From: Paracoccaceae bacterium
GTDB taxonomy: Bacteria > Pseudomonadota > Alphaproteobacteria > Rhodobacterales > Rhodobacteraceae
DNA length: 10,918 nt
Direction of reading: 5' to 3'
Assembly (NCBI GenBank): GCA_026982255.1
Contig: JALSHL010000264.1
Span: forward strand, 1 to 10,918
Part shown: positions 1 through 6,466 of the stretch, one piece after another
How positions within the stretch are numbered: position 1 is the stretch's first letter
How the letters are laid out: each line of letters begins with the position of its first letter
The notes under the pieces: model-generated
What the model was told of the DNA's origin: nothing
Database searches by the model: none
What the model saw: only the letters and a program-made list of their open reading frames with translations
Translations under genes and position numbers: made by a program

Positions 1-2082
1 CTGAGTGCGGCCAAGGCCCGACGCCCCCACATGCAAGTCGTCGTCATCGACCCCCGCCGCACCGCCAGCGCCGAAATCGCCGATCTGCACCTGCCCGTGC
101 GGCCCGACGGCGACATCGCCCTGTTCAACGCCCTGCTGGCCGAAATCAGCCGTCAGGGCGCCCTCGACGAGGGCTTCGTCACCGCTCGCGTCACCGGATT
201 TGCCGAGGCGCTGGAAACCGCCCGTGCCGGCTCCCCCGCCGACAGCGGACTGTCCCCCGAACAGGTCGAGGCCTTCTGCAACCTCTGGATCGGCACCGAA
301 AAGGTCGTCACCGTCTATTCGCAGGGCGTGAACCAGTCCGCCTGCGGCAGCGACAAGGTCAACGCCATTATCAACTGCCATCTGGCCACCGGCCGCATCG
401 GCAAACCGGGGGCAGGGCCGTTTTCGGTCACCGGCCAGCCGAACGCCATGGGCGGACGCGAGGCCGGCGGTCTGGCCAACATGCTCGCCTGTCACCTCGA
501 CATCGAGAACCCCGCCCACCGCACCACGGTGCAGCAGGCATGGAACGCCCCGACCATCTGCACGCAACAGGGGCTGAAGGCCGTGGACCTTTTCGCCGCC
601 TGCGACAGCGGCCGTATCAAAGCGCTGTGGATCATCGGCACCAATCCCGCTGTCTCGCTGCCCGACGCGGATTTCGTGGCCCGCGCGATCGCCAAAGTGC
701 CCTTTACCGTGGTTTCCGACGTGACCGATACCGACACCACGAAACTGGCCGATGTATTCCTGCCCGCCACCACATGGGGCGAGAAAACCGGCACCGTCAC
801 CAATTCCGAACGCCGCATCAGCCTGCAACGCGCCTTCCTGCCCGCCCCGGGCGCAGCACGCCCCGACTGGCGGATCATCTGCGACGTCGCCGCGCGCATG
901 GGCTTCGGCGAGGCCTTCGCCTATCAAACCCCCGCCGATATCTTCCGCGAATACGCCGCCCTGTCCGGCAAGGCTGCCGCACTGGGGCGCGATTTCGACA
1001 TCAGCGGGCTGGCCGGTATTTCCGACGCGGAATACGACGCCCTGAAACCGGTGCAATGGCCCGTGCCCGCCAACGGCGCCGCCGGTGGCCGTTTCTTTGC
1101 CGACAGCGCTTTTTTCCATGCTGACGGCAAAGCCCGCATGCTGGCCGTCAACAGCCCGCCCCCGCGCGTGCGCGCCGGCATCCACCTCAACTCCGGCCGC
1201 ATCCGCGACCAATGGCACACCATGACCCGCAGCGGAAAATCCCCGCGCCTCGGCCAGCATACCCCCGAACCTTTCGTGGATATCCACCCCGAAGACGCAC
1301 AGCCCCTCAGCCTTGGCAAGGACGACCTGTTGCGGGTGACGCACGGCGACCATGCGGTGATCCTGCGCGCCCGCGTCACCACCGACATCCGCAAAGGCAC
1401 GGTGTTCGTCCCGATGCACTGGAACGACAGCAACGCTGCCTGCGCGCGGATCAATACGCTGCTCGACAGCACCACCGACCCGGTTTCCGGCCAGCCGGCG
1501 CTGAAGGCCGGCGCGGTGGAACTGCACCGTTTCGACGCCCGCTGGCACGGTTTCGCGGTCTCCGCCGCCGCCATCCCGCCGCACCGCCACACCTATAGCG
1601 CCGTCGCCCGCACCGCCACCGGCTGGCGGGCCGAACTTGCCGGCGCCACCCTCCCCGACGACTGGGAGGCCGAAGCCCGCGCCGCCCTTGCCCTCTCCAC
1701 CGGCAGCGTCAGCATCCTGCGCGATGCGGCGCAGGGGCTGGTCCGGGTCGCCATTCACGACGGCACGACCCTGCGCGGCCTGTTCTTCGCCGCCCCGCGC
1801 CCGATCGGGGTCGCGCGCAGCCACGCCGCCAGCCTGATCAACACCGATACCCCCGCCCTCAAGGCCCTGTCCGGTCTGCCGGTTTCCGGCCAGCCCGACG
1901 CGGGCCGCACGGTCTGCGCCTGCACCGGCGTCGGCATCAACACCATCCGCACCGCCATCGAGGGCGGCGCAACCAGCGTTGCCGATATCGGCGCACGCAC
2001 CGGCGCAGGCACCAATTGCGGCGCCTGCAAACCCGAACTCGAAACCCTGCTGGCCGCAGCCCAGTTGCGCGCCGCCGAATAA
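1..2082 (+). CDS. nasA: Assimilatory nitrate reductase large (Mo-bisMGD) subunit, 5'-truncated by window edge
   Basis: Reduces nitrate to nitrite in the cytoplasm for nitrogen assimilation. The frame is open from base 1, so about 190 N-terminal residues (the [4Fe-4S] motif and probable Mo-ligand Cys) lie outside the window; the ATG at 31 is internal. Seen here: a VVVIDPRRT segment near 43-67, the stretch ATGRIGKPGAGPFSVTGQPN followed by GGREAGG at about 385-470, WIIGTNPAVSLPD at about 628-666, and WGEKTGTVTNSERR at about 775-816. The molybdopterin-dinucleotide-binding domain starts near 1171 and contains GRIRDQWHTMTRSGKSPRLG. The C-terminus is a BFD-like [2Fe-2S] domain with C-x-C at 1915-1923 and C-x2-C at 2017-2028, as in Klebsiella-type NasA; it suggests electrons arrive from a partner reductase or ferredoxin. 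The following transporter gene supports assimilation. The same protein is called NasC in Paracoccus, so the symbol is convention-dependent. Confidence 0.93.
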   Translation: MSAAKARRPHMQVVVIDPRRTASAEIADLHLPVRPDGDIALFNALLAEISRQGALDEGFVTARVTGFAEALETARAGSPADSGLSPEQVEAFCNLWIGTEKVVTVYSQGVNQSACGSDKVNAIINCHLATGRIGKPGAGPFSVTGQPNAMGGREAGGLANMLACHLDIENPAHRTTVQQAWNAPTICTQQGLKAVDLFAACDSGRIKALWIIGTNPAVSLPDADFVARAIAKVPFTVVSDVTDTDTTKLADVFLPATTWGEKTGTVTNSERRISLQRAFLPAPGAARPDWRIICDVAARMGFGEAFAYQTPADIFREYAALSGKAAALGRDFDISGLAGISDAEYDALKPVQWPVPANGAAGGRFFADSAFFHADGKARMLAVNSPPPRVRAGIHLNSGRIRDQWHTMTRSGKSPRLGQHTPEPFVDIHPEDAQPLSLGKDDLLRVTHGDHAVILRARVTTDIRKGTVFVPMHWNDSNAACARINTLLDSTTDPVSGQPALKAGAVELHRFDARWHGFAVSAAAIPPHRHTYSAVARTATGWRAELAGATLPDDWEAEARAALALSTGSVSILRDAAQGLVRVAIHDGTTLRGLFFAAPRPIGVARSHAASLINTDTPALKALSGLPVSGQPDAGRTVCACTGVGINTIRTAIEGGATSVADIGARTGAGTNCGACKPELETLLAAAQLRAAE

Positions 2083-2092
2083 CCAACCGAAC

Positions 2093-2097
2093 GGAGG
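2093..2097 (+). promoter_or_regulatory. Shine-Dalgarno of the nitrate transporter gene
   Basis: GGAGG lies in the 21-nt gap after the nasA stop, 6 nt before the ATG at 2104. It fixes that start and indicates independent ribosome entry rather than coupling by overlap. Confidence 0.8.
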
Positions 2098-2103
2098 ACC
2101 CGA

Positions 2104-3324
2104 ATGCCCCGCCCGCAAGACCCCGCCAAACCCGACCAGTATCGCGCCCTCGGCCTCAGCACCTTCGCCTTCACGATCAGCTTCGCGGTCTGGACGCTAT
2201 TCTCGATCATCGGCGTGCAAATCAAAGAGGACCTCGGGCTGAGCGACACACAATTCGGCCTGCTGGTGGCAACCCCCGTCCTGACCGGATCGGTCAGCCG
2301 GATGTTTCTGGGCATCTGGACCGAAAAATACGGTGGCCGGATCGTCTTTCCGCTGCAAATGCTGACCACTGCCATCGCGGTCTGGATGCTGACATGGGCG
2401 CAATCCTATGCCATGTTCCTGCTCGCCGCGCTGGGTCTGGGGCTGGCGGGCGGCTCTTTCATCATCGGCGTTTCCTATGTCTCGCGCTGGTTCGGCGCGG
2501 GGCAACAGGGCACGGCGCTCGGGATTTTCGGCGCCGGCAACGTCGGTGCAGCCCTGACCAGTTTCGTTGCCCCCGTCCTGCTCGTAGCCTTCGGCTGGGA
2601 GGGCACCGTGCATATTTACGCCGTGGCTCTGGCCCTGACCGCCGTGCTGTTCTATGCCTTCGCCAAGCCCGACCCGGTCGAAACCGGCCATGCCGCCATC
2701 CGTCCGGCCACCGGCCTGCGCGCGCAACTGGCCCCGCTCAAATATGCGCAGGTCTGGCGGTTCTCGCTCTACTATTTCTTTGTGTTCGGCGCTTTCGTCG
2801 CCCTTGCCTCCTTCCTGCCGCGCTTCTACGTCGGTGCCTACGGGCTGGAACTGACCGTGGCCGGCAGCCTTGCCGGTCTCTACGCCCTGCCTGGATCGGT
2901 TTTCCGCGCCCTCGGCGGCTGGATGTCCGACAAATGGGGAGCGCGCCGCATCATGTATGCAACCTTTCTGAGCGGGCTGGCCCTGCTGGTGGGCATGTCC
3001 TATTCCGGCACCCCGCTGGCCCTGTTCGTCACGCTGACCGTGGTCCTCGGTTTTTCCATGAGCCTCGGCAAGGGCGCCGTCTACAAGCATATTCCCGTAT
3101 ACTACCCGCAACACGTCGGCGCGGTCGGCGGGCTGGTCAGCATGATCGGCGGACTGGGCGGTTTCGTCCTGCCCATCGCTTTCGGCGGCCTGCTCGACAT
3201 GACTGGCCTCTGGACCGCACCGTTCATACTGCTCGCCCTGCTCGTCGCCGGACTGACCGTCTGGATGCACCTTTCCGTGCGCAAGCTGGAGCAGCGCAGC
3301 AGCGGCCTTCCGAACACCGCATAA
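2104..3324 (+). CDS. narK: NarK-family (NNP) MFS nitrate/nitrite transporter
   Basis: A 406-residue inner-membrane transporter with about 12 hydrophobic segments; its likely role is nitrate uptake or nitrate/nitrite exchange. Features matching the nitrate/nitrite porter family are: an Arg in TM2 (R66, in TGSVSRMFLG, followed by the MFS loop WTEKYGGR), a second Arg in TM8 (R268, in LPGSVFRALGG followed by SDKWGARR), and two Gly-rich nitrate-signature helices, GIFGAGNVGAALTSF at 140-154 and GAVGGLVSMIGGLGGFVLP at 339-357. In E. coli NarK the equivalent arginines bind substrate. The ATG follows a good GGAGG. The gene sits 21 nt after nasA and is the last gene of that operon here; no + strand gene follows. 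Direction (nitrate import versus nitrite export) cannot be read from sequence. In some alphaproteobacteria the assimilatory transporter is called NasA. Confidence 0.9.
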   Translation: MPRPQDPAKPDQYRALGLSTFAFTISFAVWTLFSIIGVQIKEDLGLSDTQFGLLVATPVLTGSVSRMFLGIWTEKYGGRIVFPLQMLTTAIAVWMLTWAQSYAMFLLAALGLGLAGGSFIIGVSYVSRWFGAGQQGTALGIFGAGNVGAALTSFVAPVLLVAFGWEGTVHIYAVALALTAVLFYAFAKPDPVETGHAAIRPATGLRAQLAPLKYAQVWRFSLYYFFVFGAFVALASFLPRFYVGAYGLELTVAGSLAGLYALPGSVFRALGGWMSDKWGARRIMYATFLSGLALLVGMSYSGTPLALFVTLTVVLGFSMSLGKGAVYKHIPVYYPQHVGAVGGLVSMIGGLGGFVLPIAFGGLLDMTGLWTAPFILLALLVAGLTVWMHLSVRKLEQRSSGLPNTA

Positions 3325-3340
3325 CCGGCTTTCAACGAAA

Positions 3341-3425
3341 TATTAACCTCTGGCGCGTATAACGATTCGCACTGAGCGAGACGGGCTTTCCACCCGGGGT
3401 TTACCGCGCCAGAGATTTGTTAATA
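3341..3425 (+). repeat. 17-bp inverted repeat enclosing two hairpins (three-way-junction-like)
   Basis: TATTAAC plus CTCTGGCGCG (3341-3357) is complementary to CGCGCCAGAG (3405-3414) and GTTAATA (3419-3425), with only a 4-nt bulge (ATTT, 3415-3418). Inside lie two small hairpins: TCGC/GCGA at 3367-3370/3376-3379 with a 5-nt loop, and CGGG/CCCG at 3382-3385/3393-3396 with a 7-nt loop. No U-run follows the stem on either strand, so it is not a textbook intrinsic terminator. It could be the 3' UTR fold of the nas transcript, part of a small RNA, or a miniature inverted-repeat remnant. The strand given is only the orientation described. Confidence 0.6.
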
Positions 3426-3537
3426 CCTTTCCGTTGCGATTTTCCGCAACATCACACCAACCGCCTGAACGTTGCGCCGACTGACAACCGGCTACATGCC
3501 AGCAACATACTCAGGTTCAGGCATCCTCTGGCGCGGT
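3403..3537 (+). repeat. 12-bp inverted repeat that competes with the 3341-3425 stem
   Basis: ACCGCGCCAGAG at 3403-3414 is the exact reverse complement of CTCTGGCGCGGT at 3526-3537. Its left arm is the same segment used as the right arm of the 3341-3425 stem, so an RNA can form only one of the two. This pairing would enclose the hairpin at 3433-3450 and the compound helix at 3463-3522. A further nested match, CACCCGGG at 3391-3398 with CCCGGGTG at 3571-3578, would extend it, although a CCCGGG match alone could be chance. Confidence 0.55.
3463..3522 (+). repeat. Compound stem-loop, 8+5+4 bp
   Basis: GCCTGAAC (3463-3470) pairs with GTTCAGGC (3515-3522); directly inside, GTTGC (3471-3475) pairs with GCAAC (3502-3506); inside that, GCCG (3476-3479) pairs with CGGC (3489-3492) around a 9-nt loop. 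All 17 pairs are Watson-Crick, with one-sided bulges at 3493-3501 and 3507-3514. No U-run follows on either strand. It resembles a structured RNA or bidirectional terminator core; its role is unknown. Confidence 0.55.
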
Positions 3538-3620
3538 GACCCATCTCACAGCTCACAGGCTCCCTCTAAACCCGGGTGCCGAAACCAGGTTCCAGGCAAG
3601 AACCACACCGGAAACGACGC

Positions 3621-3656
3621 AATAGCGCGGCAATCACGCCCGACGCTATATTTTTT
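3621..3656 (+). terminator. Candidate intrinsic terminator for + strand transcripts
   Basis: ATAGCG (3622-3627) pairs with CGCTAT (3644-3649), and GGC (3629-3631) pairs with GCC (3638-3640) around the loop AATCAC, with a small internal loop between. Six T follow at 3651-3656 on the + strand. It would end transcripts reading from narK, leaving a 3' UTR of about 330 nt, or end a small RNA made from the intergenic region. The site overlaps the last codons and stop of cobB on the other strand. The stem is partly A/T and interrupted, hence moderate confidence. No equivalent was found for the cob operon on the - strand. Confidence 0.45.
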
Positions 3657-4956
3657 GTGCCCGGACTTGCGAAATCACATGCGCAAACGATCCGCACACC
3701 CGTCCGGCAACCTGCCCCATATCCGGCAAATCCGCCCCCAGCGAATCCGCCGCCCCGAACAGCGCCGGTCCCGCAGCAGCCGTATGGGTGGCATAATGGA
3801 ACTCGTGCCCCTTCAGCGCCCCCCTCCACGGCAGCCCTGCCAGAGGCCGCAAATTCCGGTATCCCAGATGCAGCCTGCGCCGCGCGAAGCTCGTCTCCAC
3901 CGGCAGGAACCCGAGCATCCGGTGCGCCTGCCCGTCGCCATCCACCAGCTCCCGCCCCAGCGCCATATAGCCGCCGCACTCGCCATAGAGCAGCGCCCCG
4001 CGATCCCGCGCCGCCGCCATGCCCTGCCGGAAACCGTCGCAATCCGCCAGCCGCCCCGCGTGCAGCTCCGGATAGCCGCCGGGCAGAAACACCGCATCGG
4101 CATCCGCCGCCGGTCCTTCGTCCGCCAGCGGCGAGAAAAACGACACCTCCGCCCCCGCACGCCGCCATGCCGCCAGCATATGCGGATAGGCAAAGGCAAA
4201 GGCCGCATCCCGCGCCACCGCGATCCGCTGGCCAAGCGGCGCCAGCCCCGCCACCGGCGCGCCCGTCGCCACATCCCCCGCCAGCGCCAGCAACGCATCG
4301 AGGTCCACCCCCGCGCCCACCAGTGCCGCCGCCCTGTCGATAAAATCCTCCAGCGCCGCATATTCGCCCGCCTGCACCAGCCCCAGATGCCGCGACGGCA
4401 TGTCCAGCGCCGCCTGCCGCGCCACCTGCCCCAGCACCGGCACACCCGTCGCCGCAATCGCCCGCGCCACCATCGACCCGTGACGCGGCGAGCCGACACG
4501 GTTCAGAATGACCCCAGCCACGCGCACATCCCCGCGCAGCCCCGCAAGACCGGCCACCACCGCCGCCGCCGTCTGCGCCTGTTTCGCCACATCCAGCACC
4601 AGCACCACCGGCAGCCCCAGCACCGCCGCCACATCGGCGACCGAGCCGCGCCCCATCGGATCATCCGCATCCGGCGCACCGTCGAACAGGCCCATCGCCC
4701 CCTCGACCACCAGCAATTCGCCATCCCGCGCCGCCAGCGCGCGCAGCTCCTCCGGCCCCATGGCCCAGCCATCCAGATTAACGCAATCCGCCCCGCTCGC
4801 CGCCGCATGGAAAGCCGGATCGATATAATCCGGCCCGCTCTTGGCCGAGACCACCGCCAGCCCGCGCGCCCGCAGCGCCCGCAGCAGGCCCAGCGTCACC
4901 AGCGTCTTGCCCGCCCCCGAATGCGGCGCGGCAATCACAAGGCCCTTCAGCCCCAC
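3646..4956 (-). CDS. cobB: Cobyrinate/hydrogenobyrinate a,c-diamide synthase
   Basis: ATP- and glutamine-dependent amidation of the a and c side chains of (hydrogeno)byrinic acid in the cytoplasm, the step after CobH. The protein is 436 residues, normal for CobB/CbiA. The N-terminal ATP-binding domain has a P-loop, APHSGAGKT (10-18), SGPDYIDPAFH (40-50) and VEGAMGLFDG (84-93). The C-terminal class I glutamine amidotransferase domain has LPGGYPE (291-297), the nucleophile C327 in YGECGGYM, and H384 in GHEFHYA; GSFAH at 422-426 matches the family C-terminus. The start is GTG at 4956, overlapping the cobA stop by 10 nt, with GGGAG at 4965-4969 eight nt upstream. Last gene of the operon seen here; its stop overlaps a possible + strand terminator. 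Whether the substrate carries cobalt is inferred from the aerobic gene set. Confidence 0.93.
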   Translation of the reverse strand: MGLKGLVIAAPHSGAGKTLVTLGLLRALRARGLAVVSAKSGPDYIDPAFHAAASGADCVNLDGWAMGPEELRALAARDGELLVVEGAMGLFDGAPDADDPMGRGSVADVAAVLGLPVVLVLDVAKQAQTAAAVVAGLAGLRGDVRVAGVILNRVGSPRHGSMVARAIAATGVPVLGQVARQAALDMPSRHLGLVQAGEYAALEDFIDRAAALVGAGVDLDALLALAGDVATGAPVAGLAPLGQRIAVARDAAFAFAYPHMLAAWRRAGAEVSFFSPLADEGPAADADAVFLPGGYPELHAGRLADCDGFRQGMAAARDRGALLYGECGGYMALGRELVDGDGQAHRMLGFLPVETSFARRRLHLGYRNLRPLAGLPWRGALKGHEFHYATHTAAAGPALFGAADSLGADLPDMGQVAGRVCGSFAHVISQVRAQKI

Positions 4957-5702
4957 GCCATCCGCTCCCGCAACAGGTTTCCGCGCCCGATCGACACGAT
5001 CGCCGGCGCGCCGATACCGCTCGCCCCGATATCCGCCGCCGCCCGTTCTAGCGTCGTTTCCAGCACCTGCGCCTCCGGCAGGGTCGCATGGCTGACCACC
5101 AGCACCGGCGTATCCGCCGCCAGCCCGCCCGCGACCAGCTTGTCCGCGATCTCCGCCATATGCCGCATGGCCATATACAGCACGATCATCCCCGCGGCCC
5201 GCCCGACCGCGGCCCAGTCGATCCCCTCGGGCGACAACCCCGTGTGGTCATGCCCCGTCAGGAAAATCACGCTGGAATTCACATCGCGCGAGGTCACCGG
5301 CACACCGGCATAGGCCAACCCGCCGATCCCCGCCGTGATCCCCGGCACGATACGGAATTTCACCCCCGCCGCGACCAGCGCCAGCACCTCCTCGGCGCCG
5401 CGCCCGAACATGAACGGATCGCCCCCCTTGAGCCGCACCACCCGCCGGCCCGCCCGAGCCTCGGCCAGCAGCCGCGCGTTGATCTCCGGCTGTTTGGGCG
5501 AGGGTTTACCGCCGCGCTTGCCCAGAAACACCCGTTCCGCATCGCCGGCAAAGGCCAGCACGTCCGCACTGACCAGCGCGTCATGCACCACCACATCGGC
5601 CTGCTCCAGCGCATTGACCGCGTGCAGCGTCAGCAACCCCGCATCGCCGGGACCGGCCCCGACCAGCCAGACCTCTCCGGCAGGAAAATCAGGCAGTTTC
5701 AT
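4947..5702 (-). CDS. cobA: Uroporphyrinogen-III C-methyltransferase (SUMT)
   Basis: Methylates uroporphyrinogen III at C2 and C7 with two SAM to give precorrin-2, the branch point to cobalamin and siroheme. It is a 251-residue stand-alone tetrapyrrole methylase without CysG-type dehydrogenase/chelatase domains. Motifs: VGAGPGDAGLLTL (14-26), GKRGGKPSPKQPEIN (61-75), VRLKGGDPFMFGRGAEE (89-105), PGITAGIGGLAYAGVPVTSR (120-139) and HATLPEAQ (205-212), all typical of SUMT. The ATG overlaps the cobM stop as ATGA, with GAGGG at 5710-5714 seven nt upstream. It overlaps cobB by 10 nt. Its position inside the cob operon points to B12 synthesis, but precorrin-2 could also supply siroheme for the nitrite reductase expected with the neighbouring nitrate genes. 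Confidence 0.95.
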   Translation of the reverse strand: MKLPDFPAGEVWLVGAGPGDAGLLTLHAVNALEQADVVVHDALVSADVLAFAGDAERVFLGKRGGKPSPKQPEINARLLAEARAGRRVVRLKGGDPFMFGRGAEEVLALVAAGVKFRIVPGITAGIGGLAYAGVPVTSRDVNSSVIFLTGHDHTGLSPEGIDWAAVGRAAGMIVLYMAMRHMAEIADKLVAGGLAADTPVLVVSHATLPEAQVLETTLERAAADIGASGIGAPAIVSIGRGNLLRERMAWG

Positions 5703-6466
5703 GTTTTCACCCTCGGCCTCAGAACATGCGGAATAGCAGGATCATACAGCGCAGAATCCCTGAAATCCGTCCGGTTTTCAAGCGCGGGCCCGATGAACAC
5801 CAGCGCCGTGCGCGTAATCTTGGCATCGCGCACCTTCGCGTGGATATCCGCCAGCGTGCCGCGGATAATCGTCTCGTCCGGCCAGCCGACGCGATAGGCC
5901 ACCACCACGGCGCAATCGTCCCCGTAGAACGGCGCCAGTTGCCGGCGGATCTCGCGCAGGGCCCGGATGCCCAGATGGATCACCAGCGTCGCCCCCGTGC
6001 GGCCGAAATTCTCCAGCGTCTCGCCCGCCGGCATATCGGTGGATTTCATCGACATGCGGGTCAATACAATCGACTGCGCCACCTCGGGTATCGTCAGCTC
6101 CTGCCCCATGGCCGCCGCCGCCGCGCTATAGGCCGAGACCCCCGGCGTGATGTCATAGGGGATCCCCGCCGCCTTCAACCGCCGTATCTGCTCGGCAATC
6201 GCGCCGTAAAGCGCCGGATCGCCCGAATGCACCCGCGCCACGTCCTGCCCGCGCGCATGGGCCGCCACGATCTCGGCGTGGGTATCGTCCAGCGTCATCG
6301 GCGCCGTATCCAGCACCCGCGCGCCCTCCGGCGCACAGGCCACGACCGCCTCGGGCACCAGCGAACCGGCATACAGGCACACCGGGCAGCTTTCGATCAA
6401 CCGCCGCCCCTTGACCGTGATCAGGTCCGGATCGCCCGGCCCCGCGCCGATAAAATGCACTGTCAT
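5699..6466 (-). CDS. cobM: Precorrin-4 C11-methyltransferase
   Basis: Transfers a SAM methyl to C11 of precorrin-4 to form precorrin-5. It has 255 residues, the family's usual size. Tetrapyrrole methylase motifs: FIGAGPGDPDLITVKG (5-20), LYAGSLVP (31-38), the CobM/CbiF-type VHSGDPALYGAI (79-90), TPGVSAYSAAAAA (107-119), and YRVGWPDETIIRGTL (191-205). LTRMSMKSTDMPAGE (135-149) resembles the CobM/CbiF R-x-S-K-T substrate-binding loop. The ATG at 6466 overlaps the cbiG-cobJ stop as ATGA and has GGAG at 6474-6477, seven nt upstream. Its own stop overlaps the cobA start as ATGA. The anaerobic counterpart is CbiF; the aerobic name is chosen from the gene context. Confidence 0.94.
   Translation of the reverse strand: MTVHFIGAGPGDPDLITVKGRRLIESCPVCLYAGSLVPEAVVACAPEGARVLDTAPMTLDDTHAEIVAAHARGQDVARVHSGDPALYGAIAEQIRRLKAAGIPYDITPGVSAYSAAAAAMGQELTIPEVAQSIVLTRMSMKSTDMPAGETLENFGRTGATLVIHLGIRALREIRRQLAPFYGDDCAVVVAYRVGWPDETIIRGTLADIHAKVRDAKITRTALVFIGPALENRTDFRDSALYDPAIPHVLRPRVKT

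Larger units (their letters stand above)
3325..3645. other. Convergent intergenic region, structured, no protein gene
   Basis: A 321-nt gap between the converging narK and cobB genes. I see no credible ORF: frames that run through it continue as antisense shadows of cobB or as an overlap of narK. It is more AT-rich on its left side than the surrounding genes, and it holds several inverted repeats (listed separately). Smaller perfect hairpins include GTTGCG/CGCAAC at 3433-3438/3445-3450 and GGTTC/GAACC at 3588-3592/3600-3604. No cobalamin-riboswitch core (B12 box or GCCACTG) and no tRNA fold was recognised on either strand. I found no convincing -35/-10 promoter. Confidence 0.8.

Noticed and set aside
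1480..1896. A 17-bp direct repeat (CCGGTTTCCGGCCAGCC) at 1480-1496 and 1880-1896 in nasA
   Set aside because: Both copies encode PVSGQP in separate parts of one protein and use the preferred codons; this looks like coincidence rather than a functional repeat.
2016..3362. 448-codon + strand frame overlapping narK
   Set aside because: It overlaps the MFS transporter in another frame, has no membrane pattern and is Arg-rich. The narK frame has the GGAGG start and the family motifs.
3341..3425. The 17-bp inverted repeat as a miniature transposable element
   Set aside because: There is no transposase, no clear target-site duplication (the flanking TTAA-containing arms are part of the inverted repeat), and no second copy in the window. 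Kept only as a structural repeat.
3571..3660. Possible cobalamin riboswitch on the + strand (a GGTGCC followed later by AATAG)
   Set aside because: The B12 box, GCCACTG and the remaining core are absent, the orientation faces away from the cob operon, and no + strand gene follows.
3472..5313. 613-codon + strand open frame antisense to cobB and cobA
   Set aside because: Its translation is Arg/Pro/His-rich low-complexity sequence with no domain, as expected for the antisense of GC-rich codons. The - strand frames carry intact CobB and CobA motifs.
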